DNA of 64,000 nucleotides from Acinetobacter sp. ANC 4862 (GCF_004336635.1 NZ_SJXH01000001.1:124001-188000), one strand, 5' to 3'. Positions 9,036-22,006 are shown, counted from the first letter of the stretch. The notes: a model not told the origin generated them from the letters alone. Translations and numbers: made by a program.

Positions 9036-12000
9036 TTAGTACTCCCCTGTTAATGCCTGAATGCCAGAGGTATTGACCCCACCTTGGCGTACATCTAAAT
9101 CTACTGTATTTAATGCATTATTGGTTTCGGGTAAGTAGCGTGGAAGTCTCAATTGGATTGCCTGTAAATAATTAGCTGGTGTTAACATATTGATATCTGC
9201 TGTGGTCAATGCTGTTGTATCAACAAGATTATAGTTTTGCGCATCTGCACCACCTAAGCTTAGGCCTGTAATCGACACAGTTTTCGCTTGCCCTGTTGTT
9301 GCAGTGTCAAACTGTCCGGTTGCTGTTGCTACGCTTAAATCATCCCCTGCATACATGCCATTAAATTGAGCATCGTTGCTATTTAAGCTGGCAGCTGTCA
9401 AGCCGTTATAAGCACGGTTATCGGCCGTAATTCCGGTGATGTTGTTGATATTAGCTTTACTGATGTCTGCCGTGGTTTGTGCCGTGCTGTTAACCAATTC
9501 ATAGTTATGTGCATCTGCACCATTTAAGCTTAAACTTGTAGCTGTTACGGTTTTACCATTGGCCACGTTTTTATCGCTAAAGTTCGCTGTACCGCTGACA
9601 GTTAAATCATCACTCCCCAAACGGTTATCGCCATAAGTAACAACGGCTGATGTGCCTGCATCATAGACCTTGTTCTGTGCTGTAATCGTGGCAGTTAAAG
9701 TCGCAGGCGTGATATTTGCTATATTGGTTGCTGTAGTCGAAGCTAATAGATAGTTCCCTGCATCCGCACCGCCCAAACTCAAGCCTGAAATATTGACGGT
9801 TTTGTCAGTGCCTGCATTTTTATCGCTAAAACTTCCTGTGGAGCTGGCAACAGTTAAGTTATCTCCAGCAATCATACCTGCAAAGTCTGCTGAACCAATA
9901 TTTAAAGTTGCATCTGTTGTGCCATCATAGGTCTTGTTATTTGCAGTAATGCCAGTAATTGCATTAATTACTGCTTTATTGATTATTAAATTTATAGTAT
10001 TACCAATTAAATCATAACCTTGCTGTCCAGAATAATAGCTTAAATTATAAGTACCAACATTTTTTGAATTGCTTAATGAACTATAAATCTTACTTGAATC
10101 AAGTCCAGTAAATATAGAAGTATTCAAACCTTGCACTTGACCATTATAAGTCGAAATCTGGTCTGCAGGATTAATTGTTGTCTGGGTTAAAAAACTTCTT
10201 AACAACGGCGCTGTTTGTCCATCATAAATACGCCAGATTTTGCCAGTACCCCCTATTCCGTCTATATCCCAACCTGCATTTGTAAATGTACTCAAATTTT
10301 GCATTTGTGCTGTGGTTAAACCTGTACCACCAACATTTGTATTTGAAGTGCCAACGGTCTCAATATTATAAAAACTATTAATTACTTGGCTTGAGCCCTG
10401 CCCCACTAAGCCACCACGGGATCCACCTCCAGTGACTAGACCTGTAGCATAAGAATTTATAATCTTACTCATGCTAGTACGCGCCCAGCCCACTAAACCA
10501 CCATTAAATGCTCCACTATTATTTGAACCGTTAACCCTCGAATTACTATAGGAATTTTCAATAGTACCTTGCCCATCATTTACACCTACTAGACCGCCAA
10601 TGTCTCCACTTTTTGCTGTAACGTTACCTGAACTAAATGTATTTCTTATAAGTCCTGTGTTACTTCCAATTACTCCACCAACACCACTTCCGCTTGTATT
10701 GGCAGTTCCAGTCACATTTCCAATGGCATAACTATTAACTATAGAACTCTTATTGTAGCCAGCTAATGCGCCTACATATAGTTGCCCTTCGATTTTAGCT
10801 TCCAACAACCCAATATTTTTCACATCACCATTATTACTCCCAATAAGTCCAACATAGTCAGTTAATGGTCTATTAATTTTTAAGTTGTTAATACTATGTT
10901 CTAATCCATCAAATACACCTGTAAAAGCAGTTAAACCATTACCTAGTGGATTAAACCCAGCCCCACTATTCCAATTGACTGTATCCGAAGCATCAATATT
11001 ATTTCCAAGTAAATATTTTCCACTCAGGTTTTTATTCATGTCCTGTAATTGGTTTACATTTAAAATAACGGTATATAAAGCAGGTTTGTTCGTTGAGGTT
11101 ATTACACCTGTTGGTAGATCATTTTTATTATAAACTTGCTGATTACCTGCTATATTTTTTAGATATGGTGTTGTCTGATTATCACCATTCCCCCACACTG
11201 CACCAAAATCAAAACCTGTTAAATTGGATTGATTAAACATTTGTGCAGTAGTTAGACCTGTAACACCAGCAGATGTCCCACTACCCATCCCATTATTTAA
11301 ACCAGTAGTTTCCGTATTCCAAAAACTATTACTAATTGTGCCGGCATTGTAAGCCACTAAGCCACCATTTGCTCCAGTAGTTCCCAATGTCGTAACTTTA
11401 CCAGTCGCATACGCATTGCTCAGATTCCCTGAACCCATATGACCAATTAATCCAGCTGTATGCAAATTTCCACTTGCCAAATTAGTAACATTTCCTGTGG
11501 CATAAACATTCCTAATTTGCGCATTAGATGTTTCTCCAATTAAACCTCCTGTATCATTATTTCGTTTATTTTCAACATTTGCTGCAGAATATGCGTTTTC
11601 AACAATTCCTGAATTGACTTGTCCAATTAAACCACCAACTGCATAATTTTCTCCGGTTACTGAACCTGTCGTAAATGTATTGTTAATATTTGAATTATTA
11701 CTTGTACCAATTAGTCCACCGACAGAGGAATATCCATTTATATTTAAACTCTGTAGCCCCACATTGTTAATATTTGCACCGTTGGTATATCCAAACAAAC
11801 CTACATAACTAGTTGTGGGTCTGTTGATGGTAAGATTATTAATTTGATGATTTAAACCCTCAAACACACCTGTAAAATAATTATATTTATAAGTACCTGT
11901 AGAACTATCATAATAATATGAACTATTTCCAATCGGATTAAACCCTGCTCCACTGTTCCAACTCGCTGTAGCAGATGCATCTATATCTGTACCCAAAACA

Positions 12001-13583
12001 TAATTTCCAGCTAAATTACCATTAATTCCCTGTAAATCTGTTTTTGTCACTGAACCTGCCACACCTAAACTGGTAATGACTTTATATTCTTTAACCGCTT
12101 CTGTACCTTTCTGGGTACTGAAGTTATCTCCTGCTTTTAAATTAACTTTCGCACCATTGTTTAAATAATAATTGGCATTGGTGTTACTTGTCGTTTGGCC
12201 ATATTTCAGATTTAACTTACCCGTTGCTCCAGTAGCAGTAATGTCAGCATTGATATTAATATCGTTATCTGCTTTTAAAGTCAGTGCCTGATTTGTGGAC
12301 CAATTAATTGCAGAGTTTACATGAATATCACCCTTAGCTGCACCTGTATCATTTGCCCCCCAGAGATTGGTTGCACTATTAGCAGTTGTTACAGTGACAT
12401 CACCACTATTCAATGCAGTCTGTATAGCTGTAGCTTTGGCAGTATCAATAGTGATATCAACGGGGTCAATCAGCCATAGACCGGACTTTGCTGTATCAGA
12501 TGCAGTTGAAACCTGTGTATTTGCATCAATTTCCACATGGGCTGCCGAGGTTTCAATAAAACCGCCATCTACACCATTTTTACCTTCGGCTTTTAACGTC
12601 CCGCTAACATGAGTTTCGCCAGTCTGCATATCACCCAGTAAAATAATTTCGCCTTTGGCATTCTGGCTGACACGATTGGCTTCAAGTAATCCTGTGTGAT
12701 TCACCACAGCTTTACTGAGTTGATCTTTAGCTTTGGCAGTTAAGTAAATCGCACCATTTTCGGCGATAATTGCGCCACCATTGTCGACTAAACCTTTCAG
12801 TACCCCTTCATTCACTTGATACTGTGTCAGTGAACCATTCTGTAAAGCTAAAGTTACTTGGCTTGCAGAAGTTAAATGCGTCGTTCCGTTAGGTGTGACG
12901 ATGCTTCCTGTATTTTTTACATTTGGTGCGATCAGCGCGACAGTTCCACCTTTTAAAGTTTGGATTGAACCTTGATTTTCAATTGTTGCCGTGCTGTTTG
13001 GATCACCTTTTAAAGTGAATTTACCATTTTCAATATCTGCATCAGTTAAATTAAGGGTAGACGCAACTAAACCACCGACATTCACCTGTGCAGTTTTGGA
13101 AAAAACCACACCATTGGGATTAAGTAAGAACACCTGACCATTGGCATTTAAACGTCCCATTATTTGCGATGCGTTACTATCCAGCACATGATTAATCGCT
13201 GTTGAGGACTGGTTCGGTTGGTTGAAATTAACCGTGGCATTCTGACCAATATTAAAGGTATTCCAGTTGGTGCTCAGGTTTTGACTGTTTTGATTGATAT
13301 TTAAGGTATTGCCTGCTTGTAAAATCTGAGCAGAACCTGAATTAATTTGTGCGCCTGTCGGGAGTTCATTATTTACAATTGCTGCATGAATGGAGAGTGG
13401 CAATAAAGAAAAACTAAACAACAAGACTGAACCAAACAGCTTCCCTAAACCACTCTTCGAGGAATCATTTTCAGCTGAAGTAACAGAAGTTTGCGAGCTA
13501 CTGTTATGATTTTTTGCCAGTTCGGAAACTGCCTGCCAACACCCCAGTTGCGTGTTCCAAATCACCCTATAAATTTTATTCAT
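9036..13583 (-). CDS. TpsA filamentous-haemagglutinin-like exoprotein with GLUG and YDG repeats
   Basis: A 1515-residue secreted protein. It starts with an extended signal peptide (MNKIYRVIWN..GCWQAVSE) typical of large TpsA proteins, then the haemagglutinin N-terminal TPS domain (about residues 68-300, with LLNPNGVVF). Residues ~515-1140 hold two related ~300-residue modules rich in GLUG-type repeats (GGLIG...N.YATG.V). Residues ~1208-1463 hold three YDG-type repeats (KTYDGTT, KVYDAGT, RAYNGLT). There is no C-terminal toxin or VENN-type pretoxin motif, so this looks like an adhesin rather than a CdiA toxin. It is co-transcribed with the TpsB gene; the ribosome site is weak. Confidence 0.9.
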   Translation of the reverse strand: MNKIYRVIWNTQLGCWQAVSELAKNHNSSSQTSVTSAENDSSKSGLGKLFGSVLLFSFSLLPLSIHAAIVNNELPTGAQINSGSAQILQAGNTLNINQNSQNLSTNWNTFNIGQNATVNFNQPNQSSTAINHVLDSNASQIMGRLNANGQVFLLNPNGVVFSKTAQVNVGGLVASTLNLTDADIENGKFTLKGDPNSTATIENQGSIQTLKGGTVALIAPNVKNTGSIVTPNGTTHLTSASQVTLALQNGSLTQYQVNEGVLKGLVDNGGAIIAENGAIYLTAKAKDQLSKAVVNHTGLLEANRVSQNAKGEIILLGDMQTGETHVSGTLKAEGKNGVDGGFIETSAAHVEIDANTQVSTASDTAKSGLWLIDPVDITIDTAKATAIQTALNSGDVTVTTANSATNLWGANDTGAAKGDIHVNSAINWSTNQALTLKADNDININADITATGATGKLNLKYGQTTSNTNANYYLNNGAKVNLKAGDNFSTQKGTEAVKEYKVITSLGVAGSVTKTDLQGINGNLAGNYVLGTDIDASATASWNSGAGFNPIGNSSYYYDSSTGTYKYNYFTGVFEGLNHQINNLTINRPTTSYVGLFGYTNGANINNVGLQSLNINGYSSVGGLIGTSNNSNINNTFTTGSVTGENYAVGGLIGQVNSGIVENAYSAANVENKRNNDTGGLIGETSNAQIRNVYATGNVTNLASGNLHTAGLIGHMGSGNLSNAYATGKVTTLGTTGANGGLVAYNAGTISNSFWNTETTGLNNGMGSGTSAGVTGLTTAQMFNQSNLTGFDFGAVWGNGDNQTTPYLKNIAGNQQVYNKNDLPTGVITSTNKPALYTVILNVNQLQDMNKNLSGKYLLGNNIDASDTVNWNSGAGFNPLGNGLTAFTGVFDGLEHSINNLKINRPLTDYVGLIGSNNGDVKNIGLLEAKIEGQLYVGALAGYNKSSIVNSYAIGNVTGTANTSGSGVGGVIGSNTGLIRNTFSSGNVTAKSGDIGGLVGVNDGQGTIENSYSNSRVNGSNNSGAFNGGLVGWARTSMSKIINSYATGLVTGGGSRGGLVGQGSSQVINSFYNIETVGTSNTNVGGTGLTTAQMQNLSTFTNAGWDIDGIGGTGKIWRIYDGQTAPLLRSFLTQTTINPADQISTYNGQVQGLNTSIFTGLDSSKIYSSLSNSKNVGTYNLSYYSGQQGYDLIGNTINLIINKAVINAITGITANNKTYDGTTDATLNIGSADFAGMIAGDNLTVASSTGSFSDKNAGTDKTVNISGLSLGGADAGNYLLASTTATNIANITPATLTATITAQNKVYDAGTSAVVTYGDNRLGSDDLTVSGTANFSDKNVANGKTVTATSLSLNGADAHNYELVNSTAQTTADISKANINNITGITADNRAYNGLTAASLNSNDAQFNGMYAGDDLSVATATGQFDTATTGQAKTVSITGLSLGGADAQNYNLVDTTALTTADINMLTPANYLQAIQLRLPRYLPETNNALNTVDLDVRQGGVNTSGIQALTGEY

Positions 13584-13840
13584 GACAACCCCAAGAAAAA
13601 CATACGAAAAAATGATGAAATATTAATCATTAAATCAATTTGTTTTAGAGATTCATATCACTAAAAATGGTGATTTTAAGAACTTTATCCAACTATTTAA
13701 CATGAAAAATTATTAATAAGATGGGTTATCTATATAGAGGTATTACAGAAATGATCAAATTTTAGCTGAGGAAATAAATTTTATTTTTACCCTTAATTAA
13801 TCTCATGCTTATTATTTTATTTATTAAAAAATCAATATAA

Positions 13841-13868
13841 AAAAGCCCTTGTTTTCACAGGGGCTTTT
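13841..13868 (-). terminator. Terminator after tRNA-Ser
   Basis: AAAAGCCCTTGT and ACAGGGGCTTTT pair as a 12-bp stem around TTTC. It lies 5 bp past the 3' end of tRNA-Ser on the minus strand, with flanking A/T tracts that would serve either strand. Confidence 0.8.
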
Positions 13869-13873
13869 GAATT

Positions 13874-13963
13874 TGGCGGAAGCGGTGAGATTCGAACTCA
13901 CGGAGGACTCACACCCTCGTCGGTTTTCAAGACCGGTGCATTAAACCGCTCTGCCACGCTTCC
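13874..13963 (-). tRNA. tRNA-Ser (anticodon UGA)
   Basis: A 90-nt class II tRNA. The acceptor stem GGAAGCG pairs with CGCTTCC, the anticodon loop reads CUUGAAAA with UGA in the anticodon position, a long variable arm follows, then the T-loop GUUCGAAUC, and CCA is encoded at the 3' end. It decodes UCA and wobble codons. Confidence 0.97.
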
Positions 13964-13972
13964 ATGTGCGCC

Positions 13973-14001
13973 ATAATACGGATCTTTTTAAATACTGACA
14001 A
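13973..14001 (-). promoter_or_regulatory. Sigma-70 promoter of tRNA-Ser
   Basis: On the minus strand TTGTCA (complement at 13996-14001) and TATTAT (complement at 13973-13978) are separated by exactly 17 bp, 9 bp before the 5' end of the tRNA. Confidence 0.75.
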
Positions 14002-14060
14002 GTAAAAATTACAACTAAACCATTCAAATGAATATTGTTTCACCAAATCAACTTAAAAAA

Positions 14061-16103
<2,043 letters not shown>

Positions 16104-16206
16104 TTAATTTATTGGCTTTGCAACTTGTTGCATCCTACTTTACCTATTTTTAGCATTTTGTTTATGACATCTTTTCAACATTGTCTGACGAAACAGTCAA
16201 TTCAGC

Positions 16207-16240
16207 AAAAAAAAAGTGCCGTTTAAAAACTGCACCTTTT
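16207..16240 (-). terminator. Terminator of dld
   Basis: On the minus strand GTGCAGTTT and AAACGGCAC pair (one mismatch) and are followed by a run of nine T. It lies ~25 bp past the dld stop codon. Confidence 0.7.
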
Positions 16241-16264
16241 AAAAAATTATTTTGATCTTAGCCA

Positions 16265-17962
16265 TCAATGCCAATGTTTTAATTTAGAGGTATGACCAAT
16301 GCCGACATTAAAACTATTGGTCGGATCCAGCTTTTGATAATGATGTTTTAAAGCCGGTTTGGCCACATATAAATGTCCAACATTATGCTCTGCCGGATAT
16401 TCCGCGCCACGCTCATCTAATAAATGCCACATTTGATGTTCCATTGCGATTGGGTCTACCCCTTTTTTCACAATATAATCCTGATGGAACACATGACATA
16501 AGAAATGACCGTAATATAGTTTATGAATAATCAAATCATCCATTTGCTTGGGCAAATTTTCTACCCATTCACGGTCATTACGGCGTAAAGCAATGTCTAG
16601 CGCGACAATATCTTCCACTTCTGAGCGATGCGTGTCGCGATAACGGATGGCTGCACCCGCTACCGCAAAACGGTGCAGAAAGGCTTTACGGCCTTCATCT
16701 TCATCACAGAGAAAATAATTTCCAGTGGTGTTAGATGAAAAATATTGCTGTAAAAATTGCTCAACTTGTTCCACATCCTGATTTTCGATACGCAACACCA
16801 GATGATGTTCATACAAATCACGAAATTCATTCATTCGTTTTGGCAAATGCGAAGGTAAAAATTTGGTCACAAGTTGCAGAATTTTATCTGACAATCCTTT
16901 CATGCCTACTTTTTCCAAGTAGCCATCCACTTTATCTTTCATGGCAAAAGCAGCCGGCACTCTGGCAGTCCCGAATTTCTCGATAAACATGAAGGTATCT
17001 TTACCGTATTCCTCGCCAATATCGTAAGCCACCCGGTGAATATATTCGCCCGCAATCGGCAAACGAGGCAAATCCGTTAACAAGAAACGACGAATTGCGG
17101 TTAAATCCTGCTGGGTATTGGTGCCGACATAAAACACCTGACTCGGAATTTTTTCAAAGGTGTCTAAACGTACCGCAAAGACACAGACTTTTCCTGCCGA
17201 ACCGGATGCTTCATATAAGCGTGATGGATCGGCATTAAATCGTGCCGGGGTATTTTCATCAACCTGCGTCACATCATGTGCATAACGATGGTCCGAGGCA
17301 CAGCAATGTTGATCATTTTCAATATCAGCCAATTGGTATTGCTGATTTTCCAAGTTGGATAAAATTTCTTCAGGTGTTGAACCTAAATTGATTCCCAAAT
17401 GATTGACCAGTTCGAGCTGTCCTGAATCATTCACTCGTGCATAGAGTGCCAGTTCCGTATAAGCAGGACCACGACGAACCAAGGCACCACCCGAGTTATT
17501 GCAGACTCCACCTAAAACTGATGCGCCAATACAGGATGAGCCAATCACGGAATGCGGTTCACGATTAAACGGTGCCAGCTGCTTTTCTAATTTATCTAAT
17601 GTTGCTCCAGGCAGACAAACCACTTGTTTGGCATCATTAATCACTTGAATGCCGACTAAACGCCGGGTGTTGATCAGAATCACGGGACGATCATAATCAT
17701 CGCCAAAAGGTGTTGAACCTCCAGTGAGTCCAGTATTGGCTGCCTGCATAATCACAATACAGTCTGCATCCATCGCAGCCTGCAAGACTTGCCACTGTTC
17801 CAGCAATGATCCCGGTACCACCACGGCTAGAACGTTACCTGATCCATAACGACGACCTTGTCGGTATAATCGTGTGTCATTGTCATCTATTAATACATGT
17901 TGCTTGCCGACAATATTGATGAGCTTTTGAATGGTTTGCGGTGCAGCTGATTGCGTGAACAT
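16265..17962 (-). CDS. dld: Quinone-dependent D-lactate dehydrogenase
   Basis: A 565-residue FAD flavoprotein that oxidises D-lactate to pyruvate and passes electrons to the quinone pool at the inner membrane. The FAD-binding PCMH-type fold is at the N-terminus (VVVPGSLLEQWQVL, AANTGLTGGSTP, SVIGSSCIGASVLGG). The C-terminal membrane-binding domain is typical of E. coli Dld (~571 residues). AAGGA precedes the ATG. It is the last gene of the lactate cluster but lies 449 bp from lldD, so it may have its own promoter in that gap. Confidence 0.92.
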   Translation of the reverse strand: MFTQSAAPQTIQKLINIVGKQHVLIDDNDTRLYRQGRRYGSGNVLAVVVPGSLLEQWQVLQAAMDADCIVIMQAANTGLTGGSTPFGDDYDRPVILINTRRLVGIQVINDAKQVVCLPGATLDKLEKQLAPFNREPHSVIGSSCIGASVLGGVCNNSGGALVRRGPAYTELALYARVNDSGQLELVNHLGINLGSTPEEILSNLENQQYQLADIENDQHCCASDHRYAHDVTQVDENTPARFNADPSRLYEASGSAGKVCVFAVRLDTFEKIPSQVFYVGTNTQQDLTAIRRFLLTDLPRLPIAGEYIHRVAYDIGEEYGKDTFMFIEKFGTARVPAAFAMKDKVDGYLEKVGMKGLSDKILQLVTKFLPSHLPKRMNEFRDLYEHHLVLRIENQDVEQVEQFLQQYFSSNTTGNYFLCDEDEGRKAFLHRFAVAGAAIRYRDTHRSEVEDIVALDIALRRNDREWVENLPKQMDDLIIHKLYYGHFLCHVFHQDYIVKKGVDPIAMEHQMWHLLDERGAEYPAEHNVGHLYVAKPALKHHYQKLDPTNSFNVGIGHTSKLKHWH

Positions 17963-18411
17963 ATTTCCAATCCTTTTCTAAAGTCCTTTTGAGCTACTCA
18001 CCGCTCTTTTTAATACGCTTTAAAAATAACGTCATAACTAATATTTGATACGCGAAAACGTCATCCGTTGCTATTTGAGGCAGACTGAAATATGAGCCTG
18101 AATGTTTCTGCGAGAGATTCATTCGTTTTGTTATTTGACGAGTTCAACGGATGACAAATGCCTTTGGTTACTTTGGGCGAAACCAAAGTAACAGCTGAGC
18201 TCCAAGTATTTTCTTTTTCACGATAAGACTCCGCCTAAACTCGTCTTGTTTGGATTTCTTATGGATATGATGAACAGATACCTGGAAAAAAATTAAAAAA
18301 AGCTAAGCCATTTTTCTGGAGTTTATGAATTTATAGATTCTCAAAATCTCACCTAACCCCTCTTTAATAAAAAGGGGGAATTGCTTTTCAAAAAAGCGTT
18401 GGGGTAGATCA
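17963..18411. repeat. lldD-dld gap with nested palindromes, probable dispersed repeat
   Basis: This 449-bp gap has no credible gene. GTCATCCGTTG (18060-18070) and CAACGGATGAC (18145-18155) form an 11-bp perfect inverted repeat separated by 74 bp. Next to it are two overlapping, mutually exclusive hairpins: CTTTGGTT/AACCAAAG (18162-18188) and GTTACTTTGG/CCAAAGTAAC (18167-18192). Near 18357-18378 a CCCCTCTTT..AAAGGGGG hairpin follows the end of lldD. These look like intergenic repeat units rather than regulatory sites of one operon; a genome search would decide. Confidence 0.5.
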
Positions 18412-19566
18412 TCACTCAGCCAACTCTCTATCCAGCTTCACCAAACAATCTGAAGTAATATCTGCAATTGTTTTTGCACCTGTTAGCGTCATGGCTACAC
18501 GCATTTCTTTATCAATCAGATCAAGCAGATTTGAAACACCGGCACCACCTGCTGCACCTAGCGCATAAACAAATGCACGTCCCAACATGCAGGTATCCGC
18601 GCCCATCGCCAGCATACGCACCACATCTAAACCGTTACGGATACCGGAATCGGCCAGGATTTTAATATCACCTTTAACTGCATCCGCAATCGGAGGTAAA
18701 GCACGGGCACTGGATAAAACCCCATCCAGCTGACGACCACCGTGATTCGATACCACGATACCATCGGCACCAAAACGTACTGCATCTTTGGCATCTTCAG
18801 GATCTAAAATGCCTTTGATGACCATCGGTCCATCCCAGAACTCACGAATCCACTCCAAGTCTTTCCACGAAATAGACGGATCAAAATTATTGCCCAACCA
18901 GCCAATATAATCTTCAAGCCCCGTCGGTTTACCCAAGTATTTTGAAATATTACCCAGGTCATGTGGACGACCCTGCAAACCGACATCCCAAGCCCATTGC
19001 GGATGTAAGCACGATTGCATATAACGACGCATTGCAGCATTTGGACCACTCATGCCTGAATGGGCATCACGGTAACGCGCACCGGGTACTGGCATATCCA
19101 CGGTAAAAACCAGGGTTGAACAACCTGCAGCTTTGGCACGCTCCAAGGCATTTTTCATAAAGCCACGGTCACGTAACACATACAGCTGGAACCACATTGG
19201 ACGCTGGATGGCAGGTGCTACTTCTTCAATCGGACAGACTGAAACAGTCGATAAGGTAAAAGGAATGCCTTTTTGATCTGCTGCTACTGCGGCTTGGACT
19301 TCACCACGGCGTGCATACATCCCGGTCAATCCTACTGGCGATAAAGCCACAGGCATCGACAAGGTTTCATTGAATAATTTGGTTTCTAAGCTTAGTTTCG
19401 ACATGTCGTTTAAAACACGCTGACGTAAAGCAATTTTTGATAAATCTTCTATATTACGTTTTAAGGTATATTCCGCATATGCTCCACCATCAATGTAGTG
19501 AAACAAGAATGGCGGTAAACGACGTTTCGCAGCTTCGCGATAGTCATTTGCAGAAGAAATAATCAT
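18412..19566 (-). CDS. lldD: L-lactate dehydrogenase (quinone, FMN)
   Basis: A 384-residue membrane-associated FMN enzyme that oxidises L-lactate to pyruvate for respiration. It has the alpha-hydroxyacid oxidase fold: [13 protein letters not shown] near residue 22, the substrate/flavin residues LYVLRDRG, and the catalytic His and Arg in [11 protein letters not shown] near 270. Length compares with 396 in E. coli. It starts 3 bp after the lldR stop, with AGGA 8 nt upstream of ATG, so it is co-translated with lldR. Confidence 0.96.
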   Translation of the reverse strand: MIISSANDYREAAKRRLPPFLFHYIDGGAYAEYTLKRNIEDLSKIALRQRVLNDMSKLSLETKLFNETLSMPVALSPVGLTGMYARRGEVQAAVAADQKGIPFTLSTVSVCPIEEVAPAIQRPMWFQLYVLRDRGFMKNALERAKAAGCSTLVFTVDMPVPGARYRDAHSGMSGPNAAMRRYMQSCLHPQWAWDVGLQGRPHDLGNISKYLGKPTGLEDYIGWLGNNFDPSISWKDLEWIREFWDGPMVIKGILDPEDAKDAVRFGADGIVVSNHGGRQLDGVLSSARALPPIADAVKGDIKILADSGIRNGLDVVRMLAMGADTCMLGRAFVYALGAAGGAGVSNLLDLIDKEMRVAMTLTGAKTIADITSDCLVKLDRELAE

Positions 19567-19569
19567 AAC

Positions 19570-20313
19570 TTAGATCCTATTTAATCGACTCGCACGCTGA
19601 CGACGAGCTTCTTCTTCATCAATCAAACGTACTTGTTGAACTACAAATTCAATATGCCCACAGACTGCCTTTCGTGCAGCTTCTGGGTCTTGACCTACAA
19701 TTGCATTCATCACTTGTAAGTGCTGATCATGCAACTGTTCAAAATGGCGTGGTGCGGTATAGACTTTGCGTCGACCGAGCATCACGTTGTATTGCAATAA
19801 ATCGAACAGACCACGCATCATCTGAATCAACACCAAATTGTGTGAAGCTTCTGCAATTGCCAGATGAAACTTGGCATCCGCAATAGCGGCTTGAGCATCA
19901 TCACCAAGCGACTGAAAATGATTGATCTGTTCATAACATTGACGAATATTTTCTAAATCTGCTGGCGTAGCACGTTGTGCCGCATACCAGGCCGTTCCAC
20001 CTTCGAGCACCATGCGCGCTTCTTGCACATCAAAACGATACTCAGGGTCTTGATGCATCAAGTTTGACAGGGGTTCTACAATTTGGTGCTGTGACCACGT
20101 TGCGGGAAGCTGCTGTAGATAGGTCCCCGCACCGGCTTTACTCAACAAAATGCCGATACTGCTCAATTGTTGAATCGCTTCGCGCAAAGAACTTCGCGAC
20201 ACACCCAATTGCTCACAGAGTTTACGTTCTGCAGGCAAACGTTCTCCGACTTGCATATTGCTTTGTTCGATCAATAAGCGTAAGCGTTGTACAACTTGGT
20301 CGGAGACTTTCAT
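19570..20313 (-). CDS. lldR: Lactate-responsive GntR/FadR-family regulator
   Basis: A 247-residue regulator with an N-terminal winged helix (residues ~5-70: GERLPAERKLCEQLGVSRSSLREAI) and a C-terminal FCD ligand domain. It is expected to bind the lld promoter as a dimer and release on L-lactate, as in E. coli LldR. It lies between lldP and lldD in the same operon, the classic lldPRD order. AAGGAAAA lies upstream of the ATG. The operators it probably recognises are the two palindromes at 22070-22082 and 22175-22187. Confidence 0.92.
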   Translation of the reverse strand: MKVSDQVVQRLRLLIEQSNMQVGERLPAERKLCEQLGVSRSSLREAIQQLSSIGILLSKAGAGTYLQQLPATWSQHQIVEPLSNLMHQDPEYRFDVQEARMVLEGGTAWYAAQRATPADLENIRQCYEQINHFQSLGDDAQAAIADAKFHLAIAEASHNLVLIQMMRGLFDLLQYNVMLGRRKVYTAPRHFEQLHDQHLQVMNAIVGQDPEAARKAVCGHIEFVVQQVRLIDEEEARRQRASRLNRI

Positions 20314-20332
20314 TTATTTTCCTTGTCCGTAG

Positions 20333-22006
20333 TTACGGAATCATCCACGGGAATACATAAGCTTGTAATGTCACGATAATACCAATCATGACTGTAAAGC
20401 TAATACTATGTTTTACCGTAAATCGGAATAAATCTGATTCTTTGCCTACAAGCCCTACCGCCGCACATGCAATCGCGATGGATTGGGGCGAAATCATTTT
20501 ACCTGTGACCCCACCACTGGTATTGGCTGCCACCAGTAAAACTTCCGGCACCCCAATTTGCTGAGCCGTCGTTGCTTGCAAAGCTGAGAACAATGCATTT
20601 GCAGAAGTGTCTGAACCTGTGAGAAATACCCCGACCCAACCCAAAAATGGCGAGAAGAAAGTAAAGGCCTGACCGGTATGTGCCAGTGCTAATGCCAAAG
20701 TCGCAGATAAACCTGAATAATTGGCAATAAATGCAAAAGCCAACACCATACCAATCGAATAAATCGGGGTTTTCAATTCATTGACTGTTTCAGCAAAAGT
20801 CACCACTGCTTCTTTCGGCTTCATTTTTAAATAAATGATAGTGATAACTGCAGCAATCATGATTGCCGTCCCTGTCGCAGAGAGCCAATCAAATTTATAG
20901 ATCGCATCGTAATCTTTTGCTTCAGGCACCACAGGCGGTAATTTTTGAATCAATTGGTGCAAATAAGGCACTTTAATCGAAATCACCAAATCATTGAGCG
21001 CACCGTCTTTAGCAAATAAATCTTTAAACGGTTTGATACTCCATACCGTGACCATCGCCGTTAAGACTGCAAATGGAGACCATGCTTTGGCAATTTGACC
21101 CAAGGAATATTTCGGTTGATTGCTGAGGTCTATATTTACATTAGTGTTTAAATTGGCCTGATCTTCATTTTCAAAACGGAAAATGTGTTTTGGCTGCCAA
21201 AATTTCAGCAATACAGTCAAACTCACCAATGATGCAATCGCAGCGGTAATATCAGGTAACTCAGGACCGACAAAATTCGATGTTAAATATTGAGCCAGCG
21301 CAAAAGAACCACCACCGACTAAAATCGCAGGCCAGGTTTCTTTGACACCGCGCCAACCATCCATAATCGCCATGATCCAGATCAACACGATTGGTACCAT
21401 AATGGGCAGTTGACGACCGACCATTTGGCTAATTTCCAGGGTATCTACGCCTGAAACCTGACCTGCAACAATGATTGGAATCCCCATTGCACCAAATGCT
21501 ACAGGCGCAGTATTTACAATCAAACACAGCCCTGCTGCATATAAAGGTTTAAAGCCAAGCCCCACCAATAATGCCGCAGTAATTGCGACGGGTGCACCAA
21601 AGCCTGCTGCACCTTCCAAAAAAGTACCGAATGCAAAACCGACCAACAGCATTTGTAAGCGCTGGTCTTCTGTAATCGATAAAATTGAAGAACGGATGAT
21701 GTCAAACTGGCCCGTTTTTACTGAAACCTTGTAGAGGAAAACTGCACCAATGATGATCCAGGCAATCGGCCATAGACCATAAAAGAAGCCGTAAACCATT
21801 GATGAAAGCGCCATCGACAATGGCATATCATATAAAAATAATGAAACCAAGAATGCGAGAGCGACGGTAATGGTTCCCGCCACACTGCCCTTCATCCGAA
21901 ACACCGCCAGTGCAAGGAAGAAAAATACAATGGGAATCAGTGCAATCGCGCTTGAGATCCAGATATTGCCCATAGGATCATAAATTTGTTGCCATTGTTG
22001 AAGCAT
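20333..22006 (-). CDS. lldP: L-lactate permease
   Basis: A 557-residue proton-coupled lactate importer of the LctP family with about 13 membrane segments. Family segments include [16 protein letters not shown] near residue 130 and [13 protein letters not shown] near 450. Two ATG codons compete: AAGGAG directly abuts the first (22010-22012) but lies 6 nt before the second (22004-22006), so I place the start at 22006. It is the first gene of the lldPRD operon, behind the two-operator promoter. Confidence 0.94.
   Translation of the reverse strand: MLQQWQQIYDPMGNIWISSAIALIPIVFFFLALAVFRMKGSVAGTITVALAFLVSLFLYDMPLSMALSSMVYGFFYGLWPIAWIIIGAVFLYKVSVKTGQFDIIRSSILSITEDQRLQMLLVGFAFGTFLEGAAGFGAPVAITAALLVGLGFKPLYAAGLCLIVNTAPVAFGAMGIPIIVAGQVSGVDTLEISQMVGRQLPIMVPIVLIWIMAIMDGWRGVKETWPAILVGGGSFALAQYLTSNFVGPELPDITAAIASLVSLTVLLKFWQPKHIFRFENEDQANLNTNVNIDLSNQPKYSLGQIAKAWSPFAVLTAMVTVWSIKPFKDLFAKDGALNDLVISIKVPYLHQLIQKLPPVVPEAKDYDAIYKFDWLSATGTAIMIAAVITIIYLKMKPKEAVVTFAETVNELKTPIYSIGMVLAFAFIANYSGLSATLALALAHTGQAFTFFSPFLGWVGVFLTGSDTSANALFSALQATTAQQIGVPEVLLVAANTSGGVTGKMISPQSIAIACAAVGLVGKESDLFRFTVKHSISFTVMIGIIVTLQAYVFPWMIP

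Noticed and set aside
9036..13583. CdiA-type contact-dependent inhibition toxin
   Set aside because: The gene order is toxin-like gene then transporter, but there is no VENN or other pretoxin motif, no divergent C-terminal toxin domain, and no small immunity gene after it. Adhesin fits better.
18140..18200. Transposon end or insertion-sequence remnant
   Set aside because: Inverted repeats are present, but no transposase fragment or target-site duplication was seen; a repeat element is the safer description.
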